Positions 25,101 through 34,909 of a DNA stretch of 64,000 nt are shown piece after piece. A model generated the notes under the pieces. The model searched no databases and was not told the DNA's origin. It saw only the letters and a program-made list of their open reading frames with translations. The number at the start of each line of letters is the position of its first letter. Within the stretch, counting starts at the first letter, position 1. Position numbers and translations under genes: made by a program. Origin of the DNA: Botryosphaeria dothidea (taxonomy: Eukaryota > Ascomycota > Dothideomycetes > Botryosphaeriales > Botryosphaeriaceae); assembly GCA_011503125.2 (NCBI GenBank), contig WWBZ02000062.1, forward strand, positions 744,001-808,000, read 5' to 3'.

Positions 25101-27338
25101 TACTATTAAGAAGCTTCTCCTAGATAAGGCACTAGGCCTAGATAAGATTACTAATAGGTTCCTAAAGTAATGCGCTAAGATACTAAGGGGACCCCTTACT
25201 AGGCTCTTCTAGGAATACCTCGTACTTAGATACCACCCTAGATAGTTTAAAAGCTCTATTACCGTAGTCCTTAGGAAACTATAGAGGGACGACTATACTA
25301 AAGCTAAGTTATTTAGGCCGATTACTTTACTTAATACGCTAGGGAAGCTACTTAAGAGGATTATAGTAGATAGAATCTCCTAGACTACTAAAGTATACGG
25401 CCTACTTCCTAATATATAGATAGGAGCTAGGAGAAATAGATCCGTAGTAGTAGCTCTTAACCTACTTATAGAATAGATCTATACTATCTAGGTATAAGAC
25501 CTAGGGCTAGTAGCTTTAGTTCTTAGCCTAGATATCTCGGGAGTATATAACTACGTATCTTATAGAAGGCTTCTCTATAATATAAAGATAGTAAAACTCT
25601 TAGAATAGGTAGAAAGATTTACCTAATCCTTTCTATAGGACCGTACTACTTAGCTATTCTTCGGAGACTTTACTAGTCTACTAATCTAGACCTTAACCGG
25701 GATTCCCTAGAGATTCTTACTATCGCCGATACTCTACCTATTCTTTACTTCTAATCTACTTATATAGCTACGTAGGGGTAATATCTTCCCCCTTAGATTC
25801 GTCGATAATACTAATATTCTAACCTTTAGTAGATCTATAGAATAGAACTATAGGATACTAGAGGGAGTATATTAAATTTGCGAGTACTAGGTAGCTACCT
25901 ACGGGTTAGCTTTCTCGCCCGATAAGTATTACCTTATTTATTTTATAAGGAAACTAAGGAGATTTAATATAGTAGTAGGGATCCGTATCTCTAGATTTGC
26001 TAGATGCCTAGAGCCTATAATTAAGATTCTAGGAGTCTACGTAGACAACAAGCTTAGATAGGGACCCTATATTAGGAAAATAGAAGCTAAGGCAATTAAA
26101 TAGTATATATCTCTCTCTAGACTCGCGGCGTCTACCTAGGGAGCCTTATTTACTAAAGCCCGTTATATCTATACGGCCGTAGTAAGGCTAGTCCTTACCT
26201 ACGGCTATAGGGTATAGTATACCCTAGAGGAAATCCTAGAGTAGAGAAAAATAACTATCTAGCTACTAAAGAAGATCTAAAACTAGTACCTACGCACTAT
26301 CTTAGGGGCGTATAAGTTAACTAGTATATAAACCTTAGAGTATAAGATAGGGATTCCCCTACTCTTACTATACCTAGACGAACTAGTACTAGCCTAGGCT
26401 ATTAGAGCTAGAAATAGCCTAGTCGCGATAGTAGTAGAGGAAACTTGCTAGAGTATTAAATAGATAGCTCGGGCTACTCTAAGTACTAGAGGCGCTACTA
26501 GCCCTACTAGAAGAACCCTACTTAGAAAAAAGGCAAACTTACTCCTTAACTACTACCCCTCTACCTACTAGAGTCTCCTAGAGCGAACGAAGCTACGTAT
26601 AGTATATAGGAATAAGTAGAAGGAGAGATAGATAAAGTCTACTAGCTAGAGAAGATAAGACAAGCTAGTAGCCTAAAGTATATAGTAGAACCTAAAAATT
26701 AGATAAATCTATAGCGAACTATCTAAGCTATAGAGTATACTCGCCACCCTACTACGTATAGAGTATATTAGACTAGAGGACTTCCTCTTAAGGCGTAAGG
26801 TGCTAGGGCATCCTAGTCCTGCCTATCTATGCGGCTAGTATAGATAAACCCTAAAGTATATCCTCCTCTTCTACCCCTACTTCTAATAGAATAGGGTATA
26901 GATACTCTAAAGGGCAGGGACTACGGACTACTACTCCCTCCTCTTAATAAAGAAGGGGATTAAAGTAGTAATAGACTAGTTCTTACGCCTAGGGCTACTT
27001 AAGTAATTTAGCCTAGTAAGGAAACTAATATAGAAAGATAACTAGGAAGAGGAACTAGGAGGACAACTAGGACTATTAGGACTACTAGAATCCGGATAAC
27101 TACGAGGATAAGGACTAAAGAGATAGGTCTAGTAGGTAAATATAGGGCTACTATAGTAGCCGCTACTAGTAAGAAGGAAAAATAAGAACTAGTATAGGAT
27201 AGCATGCCCAGAGAGAGAGAAGGGGTTTTTGCCAGGCGAAAAGGTTTTCCCCCTCGTGTAAAATAACTATAGATAGCTAGTCCCGTATAGACCCGTAAGA
27301 GAGCTATATCGGGAAGAAATAAATTTATCTATCTATCT
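22196..27338 (+). mobile_element. Full-length LINE (Tad/I-like), RIP-degraded
   Basis: This 5.14-kb non-LTR retrotransposon is flanked by a 15-bp target duplication. It begins with an A-run next to the ORF1 start and ends in ATCT repeats (27327-27338). ORF1 has a gag-like zinc-knuckle region at about 23270-23470. ORF2 begins with an APE endonuclease at about 23790-24430 (LLGDFN near 24170-24190; SNH for SDH near 24416-24426). RT follows at about 25080-26100 (LGLDKI, PITLLN, and FVDN for FADD near 25798-25812). A C-terminal Cys/His site lies near 26825-26885. Stops are RIP-type. Confidence 0.88.
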
Positions 27339-27353
27339 AAGGGTTATATAGAA
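27339..27353. repeat. LINE target site duplication, right copy (15 bp)
   Basis: This is an exact repeat of 22181-22195 immediately after the ATCT tail of the LINE. Confidence 0.9.
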
Positions 27354-27647
27354 GGAGTTTAGGCGCCTTCTATCTTTAAAAGTTCCTTCTTCTCTTTCTT
27401 AAGCTATATAATCTCTTAGATAAGAGTATCTATTCGTACTATTATTTATAGTAGTAACTACTTCGTTTCTTAGTTCTCTTAAGCCTATAGCTCTTATCTA
27501 TACTCTTAAGAACTTATATCGAGTAATTCTAGTAATTCTAGTAATTCTAGTAATTCTAGTAATTCTAGTAATTCTAGTAATTCTAGTGCGCGACTATACT
27601 AGTAATCCGATATCTAGTAAGTCTAATATAGAAAGTCTAGCTAATAT
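27354..27647 (-). mobile_element. Gypsy element 2, gag part after the LINE insertion
   Basis: This continues the gypsy 2 sequence that ended at 22195 and is cut off at about 27648 by copia sequence. No LTR or leader is present, so the 5' end of gypsy 2 is lost. It contains the 9-bp tandem array at 27523-27585. Confidence 0.6.
27523..27585. repeat. Seven perfect 9-bp units GTAATTCTA
   Basis: Seven consecutive identical units lie within gypsy 2 gag. A 9-bp period keeps reading frame (three codons per unit), so the array could have encoded a short leucine/glutamate-type repeat on the minus strand. Perfect identity in an otherwise mutated region suggests recent slippage. Confidence 0.9.
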
Positions 27648-28500
27648 TAGAGCTTAACCTTAGAATAATTACTAAAAGATATATTACGCTATATACGTTA
27701 AGCTAGACTTAAGAAGAAAGAGGAGAAGTCGTAGAAGAAAGAGAAAAGTTATATATAAGAAAGGCTTAGCGTTACGTAATCTACCGATAATCCTCTAAGG
27801 CTTAATTCTAAGACTTTAGACTCTAATAAAAACGGGCTAATTAGCTAGAGGAGCTAAAAGTAAAGATTAGTAGTAATCTCTATAGCCGAAGCCGAGTATA
27901 TAGCGATATTAATCTATATAAAAGAGTTATAGTAGCTAGTAAGACTACTACGGGAAATAAGCGTAAAAGAGTATCTAAAGTCTTTTTCTTACCGAGGAAT
28001 ATTATATAAGAACGAGAAGTTCCGCGATAGTAGTATTAATATAAAGAGAGATAACTAGGCGGCGCTTAGCCTAGTAAAGAATCCTTAAGTATACGATCGA
28101 TTAAAGTATATCGATATATATTATTATAATATCCGGGACCTAGTATAAAGGAACCGGATTTATATTAAATATATACGTACTAAGAATATAGTAGCGGACG
28201 GGCTTACTAAGCCTTTAGCTAAGAAGAAATTTAGAAACTTCGTCCGATAACTTAGGCTAAGAGCCTATAAGAAATAGAGTTAAATAGAAGTATTAAGAAT
28301 ATAGCTCTATTCTATATTAGGTACTTACCTATCCTAGATAGGGAAGTAAGCGAGCTAGTCCGGGCGTTCCCGAATAGGCTTAGTATAGTACGTAATCTAC
28401 GTATATATCTTTTACGTATCGGATTAGTAGGTAGAAAGAACTAAACATCTTATTTTAGACCGCTACGTATCTATATATTAATAATATATATTAATAATAG
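27648..28500 (+). mobile_element. Ty1/copia copy 3, 3' part (RNase H and end), RIP-degraded
   Basis: This restarts 181 bp upstream of the break at 16810 and runs on through RNase H: AEAEYIA near 27885-27905, then LVRLLREI, then the C-terminal YIRTKNIVADGLTKPL near 28165-28220. An AT-rich 3' end follows, probably 3' LTR sequence without a recognisable border. It is RIP-mutated throughout and ends against a LINE fragment at about 28505. Confidence 0.75.
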
Positions 28501-28504
28501 AGAA

Positions 28505-28835
28505 AATTTTTTACCTAGCTAGAGAGGACTAAAGAGAGGCTAGCGGATGCTTATAGGGCTTAGAGAAGGGTATCTACTGTCTTTAAGGCTCTTTTAACGT
28601 ATTCTACGCTATACTAGGTGCCCTACGGTTTATTAGAGGTGCGTTATAGTTAGGTAGAGGTGGTTACTAGAGGGGGCTGTTCGCCCCTTCCTGCGGCCTC
28701 TATATTAACTACGACGCGGCTACAGCTACTCTAAGTAGTGTTTTAAGTCTCGCTGGGCCTAGGAGAGTCCCTGGGGCCCTCTCCCGGCGCCGTAGCTTAG
28801 AATCGATTTTTTAGCATAGTTATGTTTTTTAAGAG
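28505..28835 (-). mobile_element. LINE 5' fragment (ORF1 start), lightly RIP-mutated
   Basis: The reverse complement matches the first 330 bp of the LINE family, including the ORF1 start segment that is intact at 60037 onward. It keeps many GC-rich stretches (28640-28800) and is less mutated than the copy at 12572-13650. It marks the inner border of the left repeat block. Confidence 0.8.
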
Positions 28836-29479
28836 AAGTAGTTTATATATATAAAAGAGTTCTATATAATCTAATAGTTTATAAGTTTAATTTACTAAGA
28901 GGTTAAACTACTAAACTGGCGGGTTTATAAGTTTAGAGTGCCAAGGCTTTAAACAGTTGAACTGGGGAGTCATATGACTCTACTAGGTGGATTTCTCTCG
29001 CGAGCGCATCGGCGCCCCGCTCGCCCACCTTATCCCATTCAACCAGGTTCTGTGAAGGCTGCGCCGTAACACTGGCCAGGGTGAAGTTCGGTGGGGTTGC
29101 TTAATGCACAAGAGGGCCCAAAAGCTTAACATTTGGAGAAACCCATCCGCAGAACAGTGGCATCAAGCCCCCCACAAAAACAGATCATCATTAGGTAGTT
29201 TCGGCTGTTGGATGATTTTGGTTTGTTCTGATATCTTTTGTATCTTCTTTTAACCGCTCTGTATGTACACTACGTAGGCTTGACGCGGACCGTGCAGACC
29301 GGCAGACGGGCAACAACTTCTACTTGCCTGCTAATAACTTCTTTGAAATACTATACTATGGAGAAGAGAGACAAACATCAGTAGAGTGGGTGGTGAAAGA
29401 CTTATATCCGCTCATGTGCCAAAAGGATTCCAAATTTTCGACGGAGATGATTTTTTTAGTATTTGTGTCTCTAGTCGAA
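28836..29479. other. Repeat-to-unique transition and 3' flank of the HET gene
   Basis: From 28836 to about 28930 the DNA is AT-rich and RIP-like. From about 28980 it has normal base use. I see no gene; the 125-codon plus-strand stretch starting at 29324 is antisense to the end of the HET gene. Confidence 0.5.
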
Positions 29480-31873
29480 TCAGCCGGCGTCCGCCTCCTT
29501 CTCCAAGTCATTTCGCAATCCAGGCGGCCATGCAAAAGTGACGTCCATCTCTGCTTCTCTGCTAAAGAAACAGAGCCCGTTAAGCCAGCGCTTCGTCCTC
29601 AACAGTGGAATCCCATTTGCTCGCTCCTCGTCCACAGCAACTTCCAGCGACACGTACTTGTCGATTTGACTTTCCTCCACATTTCTGTCATCATCCTCTG
29701 ACCGCCCGCTCCACGCCGTGAAAGCGTAAGTGGAGACGAATGGCTGCGAAAGCGATTCGTTCTCGGACGTTGATGAAAATGAAGGCCCTGAACAACTCTC
29801 GCTCTCATAGCAGGTTTCTGTCTGTACCGTTTGCTCTGTATGCACTCGAGGACTCTCCCTGACTCCGGCGCTGACCGCCCGCTCGCCCAGAAAAATTGCC
29901 GTATGTGAAGGCAATGTGCCGTCATCCTCCCCATCAGCCTGTCCGTCCCATAATCGGGCCAAAAGCACAGAATGGCCTTTTGCAATACCTCTCTCCAAAT
30001 GATTGGCAGCTATACTCATGTAGATCTCTGCCGGTGTCCGCTTCTCTTTCCCTTCCTCTTTACCTCCCCGTTTCTCTGTCTGGCTCTGGAAATAATCATT
30101 CCGGTCCAAAAGCGCCGCCAGCCCATGGAATCCCTGGCTTCGGAGCTCATCAGCAAGTACCTTGAGCAGTGGTTCTGCTGGTTCTGAGTGGGACTGTTCT
30201 GTCTTAACCTTACGGTGTTGGCGCTGTCTTCGGAACTTGGGATCCTTGGTTGACATATGTCTGTCTACCTTCCACAACCAACCGCTTGTTGTGACGCCAT
30301 AATCTGAGAATTGGACATCGACGAAGCGGCAGGTTTTCAAGAATGTGAGCTGGCGCCCTTGCACTGGCGGGGCAAAGCTGTCAAGAGAGATGGCCTTCAG
30401 ATACTGAAAAATGCTCATTTCTGCCAGCTCGGATGTCGTATGACTCACATCACTCTTGAATATCTCGCCATTCAGCAGCCAAAGTGCAAGGATGCAAATG
30501 CTGAGATTAGTATCCGAGTCGTACAACCGGTTCGTGTCCAGACGAGCTCCATACTGGCAGCAGTTCGACGCAATTGGCAGCAGATCGGCTCGAAACTGCG
30601 CATTCCGATGCGCGATGTCCTCCAAAATCCTGGTCGTCATCGTCCGGGAATACTCCGTCACGCCCACGGTGCCGTCGTCCAGCATGGTGTAGAAGTACCT
30701 CCCTGCCTTCCGGAGCACCCCACGGCACGCCTCCCTCTGCGCGTCGGAGATGAAGTCGCTCTTCAGATACGCCAGACAGAAGCGCGTCGCGGCCTTGTGG
30801 AACTCGACGGAACTGACCAGCAACTCGCCCGGCACGTCGCCCGTCCGCCACCCTTCCCCTTTCCGCCTCTTGCGCCACCACCGCCGGTCCTTCAGCGGGA
30901 TCAACAGGCTCATCTTCGCGCCGGCGCAGTAGTTCTCCTGGAACGTCCACGCGCGCTCCCACCACGGATCGCGCGTCACGCCCCGCAGCACCGCCAACGC
31001 CTCGGCCGCCTCGGCCGGCGCGATCCCCTCCCTCAGCGCATCCCCCGCGCCGCCCCTCCGCGCCTGCAGCAACGCCCGCCCCATGACACGCTCGAACACG
31101 CGCAGCGCCCGCTCGCTCGCGACCGGCTCGAACAGCAGCGCGACCGGCCAATCGCTGAACTGGTACACGAGGTCCATCGTGTGCAGCGCGGCCTCGTTCT
31201 CTGGGCCGGCGGCCTGCGGCACGCACTCGCGGTCGATCCACACGTTGGCGCAGGCGAGCGCGGCGGCGCAGCGCGAGGCGCGGGCCAGCACGGCGTCGCG
31301 CACGGCGCTGGGGCTGTGGGCGCGCGAGGCCGTGCTGGCTTGGATGCGCCAGGTGCCGGTGCGGGGCGAGTCGGTGGTGGTGGGGAGCGGCGAGGGCGAC
31401 CACGGGTAGGAGATGGCGATGTAGGCGCCCGTGCGGCCGTTGACGGTGGTGCGGGTGAGGGTGTGGGTGGAGGCGGGGGAGGGGGCGTCATGTTTGCGCT
31501 TGCGGGCGAGCGGGTTGTGGGTGGTCAGGCAGGCGAGGTTGGTGATCCAGGTGAGGGATTTGAGGTTGTGGAGGAGGTAGGTGTCTTGGATGTGCAGGAG
31601 CTGGGTGACGAGGTCATGGTGTTTGGGATGGGTGGAATGGAGGTCGCGGAGGGAGAGGTCCAGGTTTGTATTCATGCGGGAGGAGCTTGAGAAGGGATGC
31701 CAGGGGTGGTTGGACTTGTTGACGTGAAGGGCTGGTTCCGGTGGAGTGGGATTGGAGGTTTGAGAAAAGATTGGCGGATGTTCGTCCAGCATGTCATACA
31801 GGATGCAAGCTGCAAGCCCGATGGCGCTAATCTCTTTTGCATCAGCCACCGTCGATCCCCTTTTGGCCCCCAC
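29480..31873 (-). CDS. HET-domain (heterokaryon incompatibility-like) protein
   Basis: A single 797-codon frame. Residues about 150-316 form a HET domain: YIAISYPWSP (151-160), ANVWIDRECVPQ (209-220), MDLVYQFSDWPVALL (233-247) and DPWWERAWTFQE (302-313). These are the four usual blocks of this fungal family. Some HET proteins trigger cell death in non-self recognition or act as NLR effectors, but most are uncharacterised. The C-terminal 480 residues have no domain I recognise. Codon 67 (31675) is an alternative start, because the first 66 residues are not conserved-looking. The gene lies 180 bp downstream of the metalloprotease gene on the same strand and is the first gene after the repeat block, a common setting for HET genes. 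The 31000-31500 part is very GC-rich, so overlapping antisense frames stay open and are shadows. Confidence 0.9.
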   Translation of the reverse strand: MGAKRGSTVADAKEISAIGLAACILYDMLDEHPPIFSQTSNPTPPEPALHVNKSNHPWHPFSSSSRMNTNLDLSLRDLHSTHPKHHDLVTQLLHIQDTYLLHNLKSLTWITNLACLTTHNPLARKRKHDAPSPASTHTLTRTTVNGRTGAYIAISYPWSPSPLPTTTDSPRTGTWRIQASTASRAHSPSAVRDAVLARASRCAAALACANVWIDRECVPQAAGPENEAALHTMDLVYQFSDWPVALLFEPVASERALRVFERVMGRALLQARRGGAGDALREGIAPAEAAEALAVLRGVTRDPWWERAWTFQENYCAGAKMSLLIPLKDRRWWRKRRKGEGWRTGDVPGELLVSSVEFHKAATRFCLAYLKSDFISDAQREACRGVLRKAGRYFYTMLDDGTVGVTEYSRTMTTRILEDIAHRNAQFRADLLPIASNCCQYGARLDTNRLYDSDTNLSICILALWLLNGEIFKSDVSHTTSELAEMSIFQYLKAISLDSFAPPVQGRQLTFLKTCRFVDVQFSDYGVTTSGWLWKVDRHMSTKDPKFRRQRQHRKVKTEQSHSEPAEPLLKVLADELRSQGFHGLAALLDRNDYFQSQTEKRGGKEEGKEKRTPAEIYMSIAANHLERGIAKGHSVLLARLWDGQADGEDDGTLPSHTAIFLGERAVSAGVRESPRVHTEQTVQTETCYESESCSGPSFSSTSENESLSQPFVSTYAFTAWSGRSEDDDRNVEESQIDKYVSLEVAVDEERANGIPLLRTKRWLNGLCFFSREAEMDVTFAWPPGLRNDLEKEADAG

Positions 31874-32053
31874 CTCCCGTGAGACACATGTGAATCACTG
31901 ACCTTTCGAATTCCTGATATTCCAGCAGCAAAATTCCATTCCATATTCCGACGCTATGCCCCTATCAGGTCAATTTGTTATCCCAGCGAAGTAGCTTCGT
32001 AAAATCGTAAAAGCAACCAAGACCGCAGCACAGCAAATGTTCCATAGAACCGA

Positions 32054-34040
32054 TCAAGAGCTCAACAGATCGGTCGTCGAAACGTCCTTGCAGTCTCCGC
32101 TCGAAGGCATCCGGAACCAATCAACCAATCCGGGGAAGCTCTCATACCAACACGTACACACGTCATCCGTCTTTTCGCAGAGGAATCTGCCCGGATCCTT
32201 GGAATATTCGGGGAACGGATCAACCACATTCGGCACCGCAATCATATCATACACAGCGCAGCCCTTCTCAAAACTTCCGCCCAGCTTTTGCGAAGTGGTA
32301 TTAGGCTGGCAGAGCTCGAGAATCGTACGGAAGCGATTTTTGCAGAAGTTGTGCTTGGACTCGTGGTCAGTACCCTGAGTGAAGAGGAATGATCCTGTGC
32401 AGTTCCCCTCGGTGACGAGAGAGACCCTCATCCAGAGGCTTGCCGGTATCTCGGTCAAATTGTATTGCCCATAGACCGCCCGTGCCTTTTGTTTGCCGCT
32501 ACTGGTCTTTCCGTTGCCAAAGGAGATCTGTGGTACGATTGTGATGTTCCAGTTGGCCTGGTTGGAGCAGAAATCGTCCAGAAGCAGTTCGCCTGTAGGC
32601 AGTGGAATACTGACACCAGTAGTCGTACAGATCGGAGAGGGAAGGCTGATATCGGGAGCTGACGGGGTGGCCTGTGGGTCTTCAGTGGAAAATCCTTGCC
32701 TGAATGCCCCAAAGGCTTCTGCAATATCGCTATCTGTCGTGTTTGAATCAATGTCGCCGATGTATATCGAGATGGGCCCGCTTTCATGCCGGTCATCGAA
32801 CGGACTGTCTCCGAGCTGCGGCGGCAACGCATAGTAACCGCTGAGTTCGTAGAAGAACAAGACTGCATGGTGTAAATCAGCCGATGTCGAAACTCTTTCC
32901 TGTTCCTCCCGAGCTTACTCGTGACCAGCCACGCGTACGTGTCAGCATTCCTGCTTCCAAACTCAGCTCCTCCTTTCTGATCACCAACGTTCTTGAGATT
33001 CGCCAGCTTGTAGACGAGCTTCGGGCCGTATGCCCTTTTGCTTCCCGCAGCACTTGGGTTCACAAGCAGGTCCTCCACTGCTTACCGTAAGCAAAATCTC
33101 AGTTTATTGCGGGCCTTCCTACCTTTCGGTTGTCCAATCGAATCCAAATGCATCATCTCGTGGAGAAAGAACTGTCCCCTGTTGGTCAACCAGTATGGGT
33201 CTTGCGCGTAGTGAGGATCTCCTCGCTGCACGGTCTCTTCAATCCAGTCCATGACTTTGTCCAACTGATTGATTGAGTGGAACGAAGGACACAGCGTGAT
33301 GTAATGGTATGCTCTTCCAAACCTGGAAAAGATCTGGTCATACAAAGTCTTGTCAAGATTGTTCAAGTATATAGTCACCAGTTGTAGTAGGTCCAGGCAT
33401 ATCCACCAACCGTCAGGCCATCGAAGATCTCACCGCATTGATTTTGTGTGTCTTTGCAGCTTACGATGATGTCGAACTTACCACCATTGTGGAAATCCTC
33501 AACCCGACGTAGGTTATCTGCAGACGATTAGTGAAAATTAAAAGGCTAAAGCTGCAGTGGTAAGAAACACTAACCTAACATGCGCTGCTGATAGTCAACG
33601 TAGTCAGGCCTCACATAGTCTCTCCAGGGTGCAAATTCTCGGGCATTTGTGGGTACGTGAGCTACGCTAGACAGGTACAGTGCGTCATATACGGTGGTCT
33701 GGAGGCCCGCTTTCTCTTCTGCAGTGCAGCTTCCATCTTCAAATACCAAGCTGCCGCCGAAGACGATGGCGTCAGCAGCAGAGTAGCCATTCAATGCTTC
33801 CTCGCATTCCTCAGATACCTTCAAGAAATTTGTGCAGGCATCAGGGACCTTTGGAATGCTTTTGTTGGCGAATGGATCTTGTGGTCTGGTTGTGGTGGGG
33901 AAGGTTGTCGGGGTCGCAGGTGCATCGATGTGCCATGACTTTCTCGATTTGGTATCAGTCTCAAAGTTCGAGATATGGAGACGAGCACTGGCTGCGAAGC
34001 CGGTACCTGTCAAGCAAGCCAAGAAGAGGGAACAGCGCAT
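32054..34040 (-). CDS. Secreted HExxH metalloprotease-like protein, five exons
   Basis: I join exons 34040-33575, 33517-33379, 33322-33123, 33077-32919 and 32862-32054 (introns of 57, 56, 45 and 56 bp, all GT-AG). This gives 590 codons in one frame; without splicing every frame breaks. Residues 1-19 look like a signal peptide. The zinc site HEMMHLD is at 256-262, preceded by WFGRAYHYITLCPSF (202-216) and followed by a KRAYGPKLVYKLA block and NADTYAWL (312-319). That layout resembles fungal aspzincin-like (M35-related) peptidases, with Asp262 or Asp314 as possible third zinc ligand. The C-terminal 270 residues are Cys-rich with several N-glycosylation sequons and have no known domain to me. 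It probably acts outside the cell or in the secretory pathway; its substrate is unknown. Confidence 0.82.
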
Positions 34041-34909
34041 GATGGCTCAAACAGAATATGACAGAAGTTGACTGCGATTTTAGCACAATGTTCACAATGC
34101 CTGGTGATTTTGTATGTTTCTGAGCACGTTCTGTGACTATTAATACATGGAAATCTGCAACCACTTTTTAGGAGCATTGGTGGGTGTCCGCTCATTCAAG
34201 TATTATGGAATGCAACGCCCCTCATAGGTGTGACGGAGAAGCGAGTGAGTTGAGTAATTGCATAATATCAGCGTCTTGTACTCTATATCGACTCGACAAT
34301 TCAATTTCCAATCAGCGTAAGTCATGTTGTGGACGGAACCAGCCTCGCGCCAGCCTCGAATATCGAACACTCAGTTGAGTGACGTTGAATATTCCCAGGA
34401 TGATCTCTATCGCCATACATATTATCCCATATTCAGACTCAGGGTCACTTTTGGAATCTCTCTGTGTGCTGAAACACGTTGAGCACAGCTTGTGCGAATT
34501 TGTAGACAGTTGGTTCTGCGCACCGCAGAATAGTGTGTTTTCGAGGTCGGCATGTCCGCTGTGGGCTGGTCGCAGCGTTGGCCGTTGCATGGGGTGAGCG
34601 GTTGCAGGTGGTGCGCAGTCTTGTTCTTACTACGACAGTCTATTGTTGAAACTGAGGACAGGTGTGCGGGGAAAGTGCCAAAAATATAGTCGAGTCGTGG
34701 CTTCCCATCACACAAAATGTGTTCGCAAAAAATATCAGGGAAGCGTGATCCGTGGCACACTTGCAAGACGACAAAACATGACGTTTCACCTATTACCAGG
34801 AGGCAGGAGCACAACCAGCGGCTGAGCTTTTTCTTAACTCCCAGTGACACTACTCCTCAACCAACAACGTTCACGTTTCGCTTCACCTTCCCAACGTCAC
34901 TCAGAACAG
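34041..34909. promoter_or_regulatory. Divergent intergenic region (metalloprotease / Hsp70-like gene)
   Basis: About 870 bp separate two start codons that point away from each other, so it should hold both promoters. I see no convincing TATA or operator pair and no coding region. Confidence 0.45.

Noticed and set aside
27523..27585. Short regular repeats as a CRISPR-like array
   Set aside because: Units are 9 bp, contiguous, without spacers, in a eukaryotic retrotransposon.
30311..31690. 459-codon plus-strand open frame
   Set aside because: It lies entirely antisense to the HET gene in very GC-rich sequence; its product is low-complexity and lacks any motif, while the minus strand shows four HET blocks in order.
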